A stretch of DNA of 64,000 bases from Gammaproteobacteria bacterium UBA7803. Its GTDB lineage: Bacteria > Pseudomonadota > Gammaproteobacteria > Pseudomonadales > Azotimanducaceae. The stretch is from contig DLCH01000005.1 in NCBI GenBank assembly GCA_002480525.1, positions 30,118 through 94,117 on the forward strand, written 5' to 3'. The position numbers and the translations under genes are program-made. This document shows, piece after piece, positions 25,708 through 34,802 of this stretch (the first letter of the stretch is position 1; the number at the start of each line of letters is the position of its first letter). The notes below the pieces were generated by a model. It saw only the letters and a list, made by a program, of their open reading frames with translations. It did not search any database and was not told the origin of the DNA.

Positions 25708-27517
25708 GGGCCGGTCACGACTGGTCGAGCCGGCCCGCATCCGCTACCGGGACGACCAGCCCTTCTCCCTGGAGTTCGACGACATCTACCACGCCGCCGA
25801 CGGCGCCGCCGAGGTCGCCCGGGTGTTCGTCGAGCCCACCGGGCTGCCGGCCCTCGCTGCGGCCCGGGCCCGGCGCGGCGGTCCCGACGCGACGGTGCGC
25901 ATCGGCGAGCTGGGGTTCGGCTCGGGGCTGAATTTCGTCGTCGCCGCGGCAACCTGCCTGAAGGCCGGAGCCCGCCTGCACTTCGTGTCCTGCGAGGCAC
26001 GGCCGCTGGGCGCCGGCGACTTCGCAGCGATCGCCGCCCGGCGCCAGGCCGCGCATCCGCTGTATCAGGCCCTGGCGGCCGTCTACCCGCCGGCCGTGGC
26101 CGGCTGGCACCAGCGGGTGCTGGCCGGCGGGCGGCTGCGCCTGACGGTCTGGTTCGGCGACGCTGCCGACGCCCTGGCCGACCTGACGGGGCGTCAGCGC
26201 CGGGGCTTCGACGCCTGGTTCCTGGACGGCTTCGCCCCGGACCGCAACCCGGAACTGTGGGAGCCGGCCCTGTTCGAGACAATCGCGGCGCTGTCCGCTC
26301 CGGAAGCCCGGGTCGCCACGTTCACCTCGGCGGGCCGCGTGCGCAGAGGTCTGGAAGCCGCCGGATTCGCCATGCGCCGGGTGGACCAGCGGCCCCACAA
26401 ACGGGAGAGCCTGGCCGGCACCCTGTCCGCCCCCGGCCGCCGCGCCGAGCCGCCGCCGTCCCGAATCCACGTCGCCGGCGCCGGCCTGGCGGGGGCCAGC
26501 GTCGCCCGCCATCTCGCCGACGCCGGCTGCGCGGTGACGGTGAGCGACCCGCGCTTCGACCCGGCCGGCGCGGCGGACCCTGCGCCGCCGGCCTCGACCA
26601 TGCCGGCCACCGTGCTGCACGCCCGGCTGCTGACCGACGGGACACCCACCGAAGCGCTGCGCTGCCACGCCTACCTGTATGCCGCCGCCCGGACCCGGGA
26701 ATGGGCCGGCGTGGACGGCACCGGAGCCCTTCAGGCCGCCGCCGACGAGCGCGACGCCGGGCGGCTGCAGCGCGTCGCCGCCGCCTTCGGACCCTCCGGC
26801 GGCTGGCTGCGGTGGCTGCCCGCGGCGGAAGCCTCGGCCCTGGCCGGCTGGCCCCTGCCCTGGGGCGCGCTGCACTTTCCGGGCGCCGCCCGGGTGTCGC
26901 TGCCGACCCTGGTGCGCAGCCTGCTCGACCATCCCGGTATCGAGCTGACGCCGGACCCGACCCCGGCCGACCGGCCGCTGGTGCTGGCCTGCGGCGCCGC
27001 GGTGCGGGCCTTCGAGCCCGCCGCCTACCTGGAAGTGGTGCCGGTTCAGGGTCAGATCGACCTGGTGACGGTGGCGGCCATGCCGCGTCTGCCTCTGGTG
27101 GGCGCCCGCTACCTGATTCCCACGGACCAGGGCCTGGCGGCCGGCAGCACCTACGAGCATCGGCCCTGGGCGCCGGACCGGGCCACCGCCGCCAATCTCG
27201 AGCAGCTCGCCGGCAGCGGCTGCTCGCCCGCGGCCCGCTGGCGCGGCACCCGCAGCGTGTCGTCGGACCGGACCGCCATCGCCGGCCCCCTGTATCGGGC
27301 GGACGGCGCCGTCGAAGCCGGGCTGTGGGTGTCCACGGGGCACGGCTCGGCGGGCAACGTCTCCACCCACCTGGGCGCCGCGCTGATCACCGCGGAGCTG
27401 CTCGGCGATGCGCCGCCGCTCGCCCGGGACGCCGCGGCGGCGCTGTCGCCCTGGCGCTTCCGCGAACGCCAGGCGCGCCGCGGTCCGCGCCACGGCGCCG
27501 GGGACTCCCTGGGGTAA
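25697..27517 (+). CDS. mnmC: Bifunctional tRNA wobble-uridine modification enzyme MnmC
   Basis: Completes mnm5s2U at tRNA position 34. The 606-residue protein has an N-terminal methyltransferase (about 1-245; IGELGFGSGLNFV SAM motif, WFLDGFAPDRNPELW) and a C-terminal FAD oxidoreductase (about 255-606; HVAGAGLAGASVARHLADAG dinucleotide motif, GSTYEHRP, and a GHGSAG flavin segment). Both halves look complete. The GTG at 25697 is chosen as the only start giving a normal N-terminus (PARIRYRDDQPFS). Its SD is poor, which suggests coupling to the preceding gene. Confidence 0.92.
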   Translation: MRPEGRSRLVEPARIRYRDDQPFSLEFDDIYHAADGAAEVARVFVEPTGLPALAAARARRGGPDATVRIGELGFGSGLNFVVAAATCLKAGARLHFVSCEARPLGAGDFAAIAARRQAAHPLYQALAAVYPPAVAGWHQRVLAGGRLRLTVWFGDAADALADLTGRQRRGFDAWFLDGFAPDRNPELWEPALFETIAALSAPEARVATFTSAGRVRRGLEAAGFAMRRVDQRPHKRESLAGTLSAPGRRAEPPPSRIHVAGAGLAGASVARHLADAGCAVTVSDPRFDPAGAADPAPPASTMPATVLHARLLTDGTPTEALRCHAYLYAAARTREWAGVDGTGALQAAADERDAGRLQRVAAAFGPSGGWLRWLPAAEASALAGWPLPWGALHFPGAARVSLPTLVRSLLDHPGIELTPDPTPADRPLVLACGAAVRAFEPAAYLEVVPVQGQIDLVTVAAMPRLPLVGARYLIPTDQGLAAGSTYEHRPWAPDRATAANLEQLAGSGCSPAARWRGTRSVSSDRTAIAGPLYRADGAVEAGLWVSTGHGSAGNVSTHLGAALITAELLGDAPPLARDAAAALSPWRFRERQARRGPRHGAGDSLG

Positions 27518-27582
27518 TCCCGGATGGCCCGGCGGCCCGGCCGGGCCGCAGACTCTGCCGCTGGCAACCAGCGGCGAGCGCC

Positions 27583-28800
27583 ATGGCCGACGACCCGTCC
27601 GATCGCCTGTTCGAGCGCGCCCGGGCCGTGATCCCGGGCGGCATTCCGGGCATCCGCGCCCCCGGCAACTTCGTGCCCGGGGCCTACCCGCTGTGGCTCG
27701 CCGGCGGGCGCCGCGGCCACGTCACCGATCTCGCGGGCCGGGACTACGTGGATCTGCTGCTCGGCTACGGCCCGGTGGTCCTCGGCCACGGCGAGCCGGC
27801 GGTGGACACCGCCGCCGCCCGGCGCGCGGCCGAGGGGTTCTGCCTGAACCTGCCCGGCCCGCTGATGGTGCAGCTCGCCGAACGTCTGGTGTCGCTGGTG
27901 CCCAGCGCCGAGCAGGCGCTGTTCTTCAAGACCGGCTCCGACGCGACCAGCGCCGCCGTCCGGCTGGCCAGGGCCCACACCGGCCGCCGGCGGGTGCTGC
28001 GCTGCGGGTACCACGGCTGGCACGACTGGTGCCTGGCGGACGACCCCGGGGTGCCCCCGGCGGTCAGCGCTGACGTGACCCCGTTCCGGTACAACGACGC
28101 GGACCAGCTCGCAGCGCTGCTGGACGAACCCGGCGCGCCGGCGGCGGCCATCATCCTCACGCCGGTGGGCCACGATTTCGACCGGCAGATCGAACCGCCG
28201 GCGCCGGACTTCCTGCCCCGGGTACGGGCGCTGGCGGACGCTGCGGGAGCGGTGCTGGTGTTCGACGAGATCCGCACCGGTTTCCGTCTCGAGCTGGGTG
28301 GCGCCCAGGCGCGCTACGGGGTCACGCCGGATCTCACGGCCCTGGGCAAGGCCATGGCCAACGGCTATCCGATCACCGCCCTGGTGGGCTGCCGGACGGT
28401 GATGGCCGCGGCGCAGCAGACCTTCATCTCTTCGACCTACTTTCCCAACGCGATGGAGATGGCCGCGGCGCTGGCGACCCTGGATCTGCTGGCGGGGGAG
28501 CGGGTGCTCGAGCGCATCCGCCGACGGGGCGAGCGGCTGGCGGAGGGCCTCGCCGGGCTGGTCAGGGACGCCGGGCTGCCGGTGACCCTGTCACCCTACC
28601 CGGAGATGCCCTTCGTGCACTTCGACCCGGCCCTGGCGGCGGATCAGCCCGCCCGGCGCGACCGGTTCTACGCCGCCCTGGCCGCCGCCGGCGTGTTCGC
28701 CCATCCCCGCCACCACGGCTTTCTGTGCTGGCGTCACGACGACGCCGACGTGGACCGGGTGCTGACCGCGGCCGCCGGAGCCGCGGCCACGCTCGGCTGA
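27583..28800 (+). CDS. Class III aminotransferase, glutamate-1-semialdehyde aminomutase-like
   Basis: A 405-residue PLP enzyme resembling HemL-type aminotransferases: RARAVIPGGIPGIR, GCGYHGWHDW-like RCGYHGWHDWCL, VLVFDEIRTGFRLELGG and the lysine region LTALGKAMANGYPITALVG. It differs from true HemL in length and several motifs, so heme synthesis is unlikely to be its main job. It may be an aminotransferase or mutase acting on a small or modified substrate. Neighbours (mnmC, serA) give no pathway. It converges on serA with only 10 bases between stops. Confidence 0.8.
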   Translation: MADDPSDRLFERARAVIPGGIPGIRAPGNFVPGAYPLWLAGGRRGHVTDLAGRDYVDLLLGYGPVVLGHGEPAVDTAAARRAAEGFCLNLPGPLMVQLAERLVSLVPSAEQALFFKTGSDATSAAVRLARAHTGRRRVLRCGYHGWHDWCLADDPGVPPAVSADVTPFRYNDADQLAALLDEPGAPAAAIILTPVGHDFDRQIEPPAPDFLPRVRALADAAGAVLVFDEIRTGFRLELGGAQARYGVTPDLTALGKAMANGYPITALVGCRTVMAAAQQTFISSTYFPNAMEMAAALATLDLLAGERVLERIRRRGERLAEGLAGLVRDAGLPVTLSPYPEMPFVHFDPALAADQPARRDRFYAALAAAGVFAHPRHHGFLCWRHDDADVDRVLTAAAGAAATLG

Positions 28801-28810
28801 GCCGGCCGGC

Positions 28811-29992
28811 TCAGGTCTGCATCCGGAACACCCGCACGTTCATGACGTGGTCCAGCCGGCACAGCGCGTCCACGGTCGGCTGGTCCAGGGCTTCGACCAC
28901 GTCGATGAGGTTGTAGGCCACCTGGTCGCGGCTCTTGTTGATCATGTCGACGACGTTGATCTGCCGGTCCGCCAGCACCGAGGTGACGCGGTTCAGCACG
29001 CCGGGCACGTTGCGGTTGGTGACCGCGAGACGATGTCCGCCGGCGGGCTCCAGCGTGACCGCCGGGAAGTTCACCGAATTGCGGATGTTGCCCACGGTGA
29101 GAAAGTCCACGAGCTGCTCCGCAGCCATCACCGCGCAGTTCTCCTCGGCCTCGTCGGTGCTCGCGCCCAGGTGGGGCGTGAGCAGCACCCGGGGATGGCT
29201 GGTGAGCTCCGGCACCGGGAAGTCGGCGACGTAGCGACCGATGCGGCCGTCGTCCAGGGCGGCCCGCAGCGCCGCCGCGTCGACGATGGGCTGACGCGCG
29301 AAGTTCAGCAGCACGCTGCCGGGGCGGAATACCTTAAGGCTCGCCTCGTTGATCATGCCCTCGGTCTCGGGCAGCAGCGGCACGTGCAGCGTCACGTAGT
29401 CGGCCCGGGCGAACAGCGCCGGCAGGTTCTCCATGCGCTGCACCTCGGCCGGCAGCCGCCAGGCGGCGTCCACCGAGATCGCCGGGTCGTAGCCGAGCAC
29501 GTCCATGCCCAGGTCCAGGGCCGCCTTGGCCACCATGGAGCCGATGGCGCCGAGGCCCACCACGCCCAGGGAACGCCCCTTGAGCTCCCGGCCCTTGAAA
29601 CGCTTCTTCTCGCCCTCGACCAGGGTGTTGAGCTCGGCCCCGTCGCTGACGCCGGCCAGCTCGCGGACGTACTCGATGCCGCCGACGACGTCCCGGGACG
29701 ACAGCAGCAGCGCGGCCAGCACCAGCTCCTTGACCGAGTTGGCGTTGGCGCCGGGGGTGTTGAACACCACCACGCCGCGCTCGGTGCAGGTATCGACCGG
29801 CACGTTGTTCACGCCCGCGCCGGCCCGGGCGACGGCCCGCAGGTCGGCGTTCAGGTCGGCAGCGGCGAGCTTGTGGCTGCGCAGCAGGATGGCGTGCGGG
29901 TCCACCGCCGCCTCGGACACCTCGAAGGAGTCCGCGGGAAAGCGCTGCAGCCCGCGCGCGGCGATCTGGTTGAAGGTTCTGATTCGGTACAT
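28811..29992 (-). CDS. serA: D-3-phosphoglycerate dehydrogenase
   Basis: First step of serine biosynthesis. The 393-residue protein has the Rossmann motif GVVGLGAIGSMVA, the catalytic Arg in NFARQPIVD, the Glu region and the His in LLTPHLGASTDEAEENC, and a C-terminal ACT domain (about 320-390, NVPGVLNRVTSVLADRQINV). This short form lacks the ASB domain of longer SerA. With serC at 5519 it supplies two of three serine steps in this window. It has its own promoter at 30023-30050. Confidence 0.95.
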   Translation of the reverse strand: MYRIRTFNQIAARGLQRFPADSFEVSEAAVDPHAILLRSHKLAAADLNADLRAVARAGAGVNNVPVDTCTERGVVVFNTPGANANSVKELVLAALLLSSRDVVGGIEYVRELAGVSDGAELNTLVEGEKKRFKGRELKGRSLGVVGLGAIGSMVAKAALDLGMDVLGYDPAISVDAAWRLPAEVQRMENLPALFARADYVTLHVPLLPETEGMINEASLKVFRPGSVLLNFARQPIVDAAALRAALDDGRIGRYVADFPVPELTSHPRVLLTPHLGASTDEAEENCAVMAAEQLVDFLTVGNIRNSVNFPAVTLEPAGGHRLAVTNRNVPGVLNRVTSVLADRQINVVDMINKSRDQVAYNLIDVVEALDQPTVDALCRLDHVMNVRVFRMQT

Positions 29993-30022
29993 CGGCTTGG
30001 TGTCCCCCGGAGCGAGCGGCGT

Positions 30023-30050
30023 ATGGTACAGAAACGCCGGGGCGCCACAA
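30023..30050 (-). promoter_or_regulatory. serA promoter
   Basis: On the minus strand TTGTGG (30045-30050) and TACCAT (30023-30028) are separated by 16 bases, a plausible sigma-70 promoter just upstream of serA. Confidence 0.45.
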
Positions 30051-30059
30051 ATCGGCGGA

Positions 30060-31121
30060 TCAGCGGCCCGCGGCGGCCCCCAGGGCCTCGACGATGGCGG
30101 ACACCGCGTCCCCCGGGCGGAACGCCGCCAGCCGTTCCCGCACGGCGTCCGCGTCGCCGCGCAGCGCCCGCAGCCCGGCGATCAGCGCGGCCGGGTCGAG
30201 ATCGTCCTCGGACAGCACCCGGGCGTAGCCCCTGGCGGCGGCCAGCTCGGCGTTCTCCACCTGATCCCCCCGGCTGACCCGCGGCGACAGCGGAATCAGC
30301 AGCGCCGGCTTGCCGAGCGCCAGCAGCTCGAACAGGGTGTTGGCCCCCGCCCGGGAGATCACCAGGTCCGCGGCGGCCAGCAGGTCGCCCCAGTCGTCGG
30401 CGACGTACTCGAACTGGTGATAGCCCGCCGGCGACAGCTCGGCGCGCTTGCCGGCGCCGCACACGTGCACGACCTCGAAGTCCTCGAGCAGGGCGGGCAG
30501 CGCATCCCGAACCGCGCGATTGATGGCGTCGGCGCCCAGGCTGCCGCCGGTGACCAGCAGCACCGGCCGCCCCGGGGCGACGCCGATCAGCGCCCGGCCG
30601 CGCTCGCGGCTGCCGCGCAGCAGCGCCGGGCGCAGCGGCGTTCCGGTCACCAGCCGCCGGCCCCGGAAACGCGGCGCGCGGGTCTCGGCGAAGGTCACGC
30701 ACAGGGTGCGGATGAACGGCAGCGCCAGCCGGTTGGCCAGGCCCGGCGACAGATCCGACTCGTGGGCGACCACGGGCACCCGCCGCAGCCAGGCGGCGAA
30801 TACCACCGGAAAGCTGACGAAGCCGCCCTTGGAGAACACCACGTCGGGGCGCAGCCGGCCGAGCAGCCGCCAGGCCTGCCACACACCGGCCAGCACCCGG
30901 AACACGTCCACCAGGTTCTCCCGGGACAGGTAGCGCCGCAGCTTGCCCGAGGCGATCCCGTAGTAGGGCACCGCCAGGTCCGCGAGCAGCCGCTCCTCGA
31001 GCCCCGAGCGGCTGCCCACGAAGCTCACCCGCATGCCCTCGTCGAGGGCCCGCTGCATGACCGGAATGGCCGGAATCACGTGTCCGGCGGTGCCGCCGCC
31101 GGTGCAGACCAGATGGGTCAC
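30060..31121 (-). CDS. MurG-like glycosyltransferase outside the dcw cluster
   Basis: A 353-residue GT28 glycosyltransferase. Motifs are CTGGGTAGHVIPAIP, FSKGGFVSFPVV, LLVTGGSLGADAIN and ISRAGANTLFELLALGKPALLIP, the MurG arrangement for moving GlcNAc from UDP-GlcNAc to lipid I. The segment GIASGKLRRYLSRENLVDVF resembles Firmicutes MurG more than the proteobacterial type. The dcw cell-wall genes are absent, so it may be a second MurG or act on another lipid-linked sugar. The start is GTG, overlapping the hda stop (GTGA). Confidence 0.85.
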   Translation of the reverse strand: MTHLVCTGGGTAGHVIPAIPVMQRALDEGMRVSFVGSRSGLEERLLADLAVPYYGIASGKLRRYLSRENLVDVFRVLAGVWQAWRLLGRLRPDVVFSKGGFVSFPVVFAAWLRRVPVVAHESDLSPGLANRLALPFIRTLCVTFAETRAPRFRGRRLVTGTPLRPALLRGSRERGRALIGVAPGRPVLLVTGGSLGADAINRAVRDALPALLEDFEVVHVCGAGKRAELSPAGYHQFEYVADDWGDLLAAADLVISRAGANTLFELLALGKPALLIPLSPRVSRGDQVENAELAAARGYARVLSEDDLDPAALIAGLRALRGDADAVRERLAAFRPGDAVSAIVEALGAAAGR

Positions 31122-31810
31122 AGGCCGAGCACGTCCTTGACCAGCGGCACCGTCAGCCGCCGCTGGGCGGCCATGGCGGCCTCGTCCAGGGCGTCGAGCT
31201 GATCCAGCAGCACGGCCAGGTCCCGCGGGCCGCGAGCCAGCCAGAAGTCCAGCACCGGCCCCGGCAGGGCCAGGCCCCGCTCGCTGGCGAGGCGGCGCAG
31301 CACGTCCGCCCGCTCCCCGTCCGCCAGGGCGTGCACCCGATAGGCGGCGAGGCCGCCGAGCCGGGACGCCAGATCGGGGAAGTGACAGGCGAGCCCGCCG
31401 GCCGGCCGGGCGGCGCTCACCAGCAGACGGCCGCCGCGGGTCAGCAGCCCCTGATACAGCGCCAGCAGCGCCCGCTCGGCCTCGACGTTGCCCAGCCAGG
31501 CATCGACGTCGTCCAGCGCCACCAGGTCCCGGGTCTCGAGCCCTTCCAGCATGGCCGGCGCCACCTCCGCCAGGGGCAGATACATGGCGCCGCCGGCGCC
31601 GTGGCGGTGGCAGGCGGCCTGCAGCAGGTGGGTCTTGCCGACGCCGGCGTCGCCGAACAGCAGGTAGCCACGAAATCCGTCGGCTTCGGCATCCAGCTCC
31701 TCGAGCCGGCGCACCAGCTCCGCGTTCCGCCCGGGCACGAAGGACTCGAAATGGCAGCGCGCCGACAGCGGAAACCGCAGCGCGAGCTGAGCACTCCGGG
31801 CGCTGCTCAT
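31118..31810 (-). CDS. hda: DnaA regulatory inactivator Hda
   Basis: A 230-residue DnaA-paralogue AAA+ protein that, with the beta clamp, promotes hydrolysis of DnaA-ATP after initiation. The clamp-binding motif is near the N-terminus (AQLALRFPL, QLxLxF type). Walker A is present as LLFGDAGVGKTHLLQA, and the Walker B acidic region is LVALDDVDAWLG. The ATG at 31810 overlaps the pgsA-like stop (ATGA). The DnaA box near nrdA in the same window is a possible downstream target of this control. Confidence 0.93.
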   Translation of the reverse strand: MSSARSAQLALRFPLSARCHFESFVPGRNAELVRRLEELDAEADGFRGYLLFGDAGVGKTHLLQAACHRHGAGGAMYLPLAEVAPAMLEGLETRDLVALDDVDAWLGNVEAERALLALYQGLLTRGGRLLVSAARPAGGLACHFPDLASRLGGLAAYRVHALADGERADVLRRLASERGLALPGPVLDFWLARGPRDLAVLLDQLDALDEAAMAAQRRLTVPLVKDVLGL

Positions 31811-32370
31811 GTGCGCGCTTCGCGCCAGGCCCGCAGCCCCCAGGTGACCACGTAGTCGGCGCCGGAGGCGACGCCCAGCGTCGCCAGCAGGTAGAAGCCC
31901 CAGGGATCCAGCAGCACCGCGGTGAGCTCGCTGATCACCCCGAGGCCGGAGAGCATCACCAGGGCCGCCAGGGCGACGGCGATCTGCATGGCCGTGTTGG
32001 CCTTGCTGATCAGCGTCGGCGCGAACTCGATGTGGCCGAACAGCAGCCGGTACACCACCGCGCCGGAGAAGATCACCAGGTCGCGGCCGAGCACGATCAC
32101 CGCCAGCCACACCGGCAGATGGCCCTGCAGGGCGAAGATCACGTACAGCGACGCCACCAGCAGCTTGTCCGCCACCGGGTCGAGGGCGGCGCCGAACTGG
32201 CTGACGGCGTCGAAGCGCCGGGCGATCCAGCCGTCGACGGCGTCCGACGCGCCGGCCACGGCGGTGAGGATCAGCGCCTCGACATAGCGCGCCTCCCACA
32301 GCAGCCAGGCGGTGGGCAGCACCAGCACGATGCGGACCACGGTGATGACGTTGGGTACCAGCGCGAGCAT
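31807..32370 (-). CDS. CDP-alcohol phosphatidyltransferase (PgsA-like)
   Basis: A 187-residue inner-membrane enzyme with about five helices. The CDP-OH phosphatidyltransferase motif is complete: SDAVDGWIARR, then GAALDPVADK (D-x2-DG-x2-AR-x8-G-x3-D-x3-D). These enzymes join a CDP-diacylglycerol to an alcohol, most often glycerol 3-phosphate, to make phosphatidylglycerol phosphate. In Pseudomonas a similar gene lies beside hda; the acceptor used is not certain. It lies between the DUF2066 gene and hda. Confidence 0.88.
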   Translation of the reverse strand: MLALVPNVITVVRIVLVLPTAWLLWEARYVEALILTAVAGASDAVDGWIARRFDAVSQFGAALDPVADKLLVASLYVIFALQGHLPVWLAVIVLGRDLVIFSGAVVYRLLFGHIEFAPTLISKANTAMQIAVALAALVMLSGLGVISELTAVLLDPWGFYLLATLGVASGADYVVTWGLRAWREART

Positions 32371-32412
32371 CAGCGGATGGTAGCCGGGCGGCAGCGGCCT
32401 GCAACGCTCACG

Positions 32413-33519
32413 TCAGCGCCTCCGCCAGGCCAGACCGATGGCGCCGGCGGGGGCGTCGTTGAGCAGGTCGGGAAACAGCCGCTGGTCCAGGCGGAACAGC
32501 TCGAGAAGCTGGTCGGGCTCGGCCGAGGTGAACAGCGAGATGCCCAGCCGGTCGCCGTCCACCCGGGTGACGGCCACCTGCTCGACGAACTCGAGGCCGC
32601 CGACGTAGCGCAGCAGCTCGGCGTAGTCGGCCGGCGACCGCACCGCGCTGACGGTCAGGTCGAGCTGCCGGACGCCCCGATCGAGAACCGCGTAGCGGGA
32701 CGCCAGCTCGTCGGCCAGCAGATCGGCGGCGGCCCGGCCGAGACGCCCCGGCTCGGCCGCCTCCAGGTCGAGGTCGCGAATCTCGCCCTCGACCCAGAAT
32801 TCCCAGCTCGCGGCCCAGCGCGACTCGTCCAGGGCAACGACGCGACCGACCAGAACGATGTCCGCCCCGTAGCGGGCCGACGCCGGCTCCAGCGTCTGGC
32901 TGAGGCGGCCCCAGACCGCGGCCGGCGCGACGGCGAGCTGGTCGGCGAGGTCGAGCAGCGGCAGCCGCAGCGGCAACCCCCGCTGGCGGGCCCGTTCCCG
33001 CAGCGCGGTCACCACGGGATGGTCGGAATCCGCGCCGAGAATCCGCCGTTCGCCGCCGTCGTCGAGCACCACCCAGGCCACCACCGCCGGCCGGTTGGCG
33101 CGCCAGATGGGCAGCCGTGCGTCCCGCACCAGCTCGAGCACCGCGCGCGGCGTGAACTGCAGCCGCAGGCGCAGGCCCTCGCCGTCCGGAGCGCGCTCGA
33201 AGGCGAACTGGTTGTAGTAGAGGTCCGGGGCCGCGAGGGCCCGGGTGACCGCGTCGTTGCGCGGCACGCTGGCGAGACCGGTCAGCCGGGTCAGCAGCTC
33301 GGCGAGCGCCTGGCCGGCGGCGTCGATGCGCGCCGCCGCGGACTGATCCGCCACCGGCACGGACACCTCGTAGAGCCAGGGCACCTCCTCCGCCGGCGCC
33401 GCCGGCGCCCAGGCGACGGCCGCCCACGCCAGCGCCACGGCCAGCAGCCGCCGAACGCCGCAGCGCGGCTGACGCCGTGTCACGGCGGTGGTCGCCAGTA
33501 ATGCCTGTGCCGGACGCAC
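32413..33519 (-). CDS. DUF2066 exported protein
   Basis: A 368-residue protein of unknown function, common beside purM and hda in gammaproteobacteria. A signal peptide (VALAWAAVAWAPAAPA, cleavage before EEVPW) predicts export. Visible segments are YYNQFAFERA, WVVLDDGGERRIL and RYGADIVLVGRVV. The first start is GTG at 33519; a GTG at 33483 would give a more typical signal peptide. It is divergent from purM and heads the pgsA-like, hda, murG-like run. Confidence 0.85.
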   Translation of the reverse strand: MRPAQALLATTAVTRRQPRCGVRRLLAVALAWAAVAWAPAAPAEEVPWLYEVSVPVADQSAAARIDAAGQALAELLTRLTGLASVPRNDAVTRALAAPDLYYNQFAFERAPDGEGLRLRLQFTPRAVLELVRDARLPIWRANRPAVVAWVVLDDGGERRILGADSDHPVVTALRERARQRGLPLRLPLLDLADQLAVAPAAVWGRLSQTLEPASARYGADIVLVGRVVALDESRWAASWEFWVEGEIRDLDLEAAEPGRLGRAAADLLADELASRYAVLDRGVRQLDLTVSAVRSPADYAELLRYVGGLEFVEQVAVTRVDGDRLGISLFTSAEPDQLLELFRLDQRLFPDLLNDAPAGAIGLAWRRR

Positions 33520-33589
33520 GCTGGAGATCGTCTACCTGATGGCTGGAGGACCGGCCGCCAAGTTTACCGGAATCGCCGCCGGCGGGTCT

Positions 33590-33598
33590 GGTAAACTC
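33590..33598 (+). promoter_or_regulatory. Extended -10 promoter of purM
   Basis: TGGTAAACT, an extended -10 (TGn then TAAACT), lies about 45-50 bases before purM. No clear PurR-like operator was recognised near it. Confidence 0.4.
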
Positions 33599-33641
33599 GC
33601 GCTCCCGACGAGCCCCGAGAGGGCATGCACTTGAATAGGGG

Positions 33642-34676
33642 ATGAACTTGAGCAAGGGTCTGACCTATCGGGACGCCGGGGTCGACATCGACGCCGGCGA
33701 CGAGCTGGTCCGCCGCATCGGCCCGGCCGCGAAGGCCACCCGCCGCCCCGAGCTGCTGTCCGGCCTCGGCGGTTTCGCCGCCCTGGCGCGGCTGCCGGAG
33801 AAGTATGCGGAGCCGGTGCTGGTCACCGGCACCGACGGCGTCGGCACCAAGCTGAAGCTGGCCATCGACCACGACCGTCACGACACCGTCGGCCAGGACC
33901 TGGTCGCCATGTGCGTCAACGACGTGCTGGTCACCGGCGCCGAGCCGTTCCTGTTCCTCGACTACTACGCCACCGGCGCCCTGAACGTGGACGTGGCCGA
34001 GCGCGTCATCACCGGCATCGCCCGCGGCTGCGAGCTGGCCGGCTGCGCCCTGGTGGGCGGCGAGACCGCGGAGATGCCCGGGTTCTACCAGGCCGGCGAC
34101 TACGACCTGGCCGGATTCTGCATCGGCGTGGTGGAGCGCTCGGCCATCATCGACGGCAGCCGGCTGGCCGCCGGCGACGTGCTGATCGGCCTGCCGAGCA
34201 GCGGCCCCCACTCCAACGGCTACTCGCTGATCCGCCGGCTGCTGGAGCTGCAGGGCGTGACGCCGGACGCCGGCCTGCTGGACGCGCTTATGGCGCCGAC
34301 CCGGATCTACGCCCGCACCGTGCTCACCGTGCTGGAGCGCCACCCGGTGCACGCCATGGCCCACATCACCGGCGGCGGCATTCTCGAGAACCTGCCGCGC
34401 ATCTTCGCCACCAGCGAAGGCCTGGCGGCGCTGGTGGACCTGGACACCTGGGCGCGGCCGGAGGTGTTCGCCTGGCTGCAGCAGGCCGGCAACATCGACG
34501 AGGACGAGATGCTGCGCACCTTCAACTGCGGCATCGGCTTCGTGCTGGCCGTGCCGGCGGACCAGGCCGACGCCATCGAAGCCACGCTGAAGGAGCTCGA
34601 CGAGGCGCCGGTGCGGATCGGCCGCATCGTCGAGGCCGGCACGAAGGCGGGGCCGAGCGAGCGGGTGGTGGGCTGA
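33642..34676 (+). CDS. purM: Phosphoribosylformylglycinamidine cyclo-ligase (AIR synthetase)
   Basis: Fifth step of purine biosynthesis, forming AIR. The 344-residue protein has SLSYKDAGVDIDAG-equivalent LTYRDAGVDIDAG, VTGTDGVGTKLKLA, LVGGETAEMPGFY and SSGPHSNGYSLIRR, all diagnostic. Two starts compete: ATG at 33642, directly after AGGGG, and TTG at 33648, at a better SD distance. A six-codon frame (33625-33645) ends over the ATG. In Pseudomonas purN follows purM; here a REP-like element and the convergent dcd follow. Confidence 0.96.
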   Translation: MNLSKGLTYRDAGVDIDAGDELVRRIGPAAKATRRPELLSGLGGFAALARLPEKYAEPVLVTGTDGVGTKLKLAIDHDRHDTVGQDLVAMCVNDVLVTGAEPFLFLDYYATGALNVDVAERVITGIARGCELAGCALVGGETAEMPGFYQAGDYDLAGFCIGVVERSAIIDGSRLAAGDVLIGLPSSGPHSNGYSLIRRLLELQGVTPDAGLLDALMAPTRIYARTVLTVLERHPVHAMAHITGGGILENLPRIFATSEGLAALVDLDTWARPEVFAWLQQAGNIDEDEMLRTFNCGIGFVLAVPADQADAIEATLKELDEAPVRIGRIVEAGTKAGPSERVVG

Positions 34677-34691
34677 GCCACCCCCCGCCCG

Positions 34692-34758
34692 CGTAGGAGC
34701 GGCCTCCCGGCCGCGATTCCGCGGCCCGACCAATCGCGGCCGGGAGGCCGCTCCTACG
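34692..34758. repeat. REP-like inverted repeat, family A
   Basis: Perfect 26-base arms (34692-34717 and 34733-34758) with the same core as 9321-9388 and a 15-base gap. It sits between the convergent purM and dcd genes. Confidence 0.95.
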
Positions 34759-34802
34759 GCGGAGGGAGCCGTGGCGGCGGAGGTGGCCCTATCGGCGAAC
34801 GA

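Noticed and set aside
34692..34758. Rho-independent terminators at the inverted repeats
   Set aside because: No T-run follows the stems. The same element recurs between divergent and co-directional genes, so a REP-like repeat is the better call.
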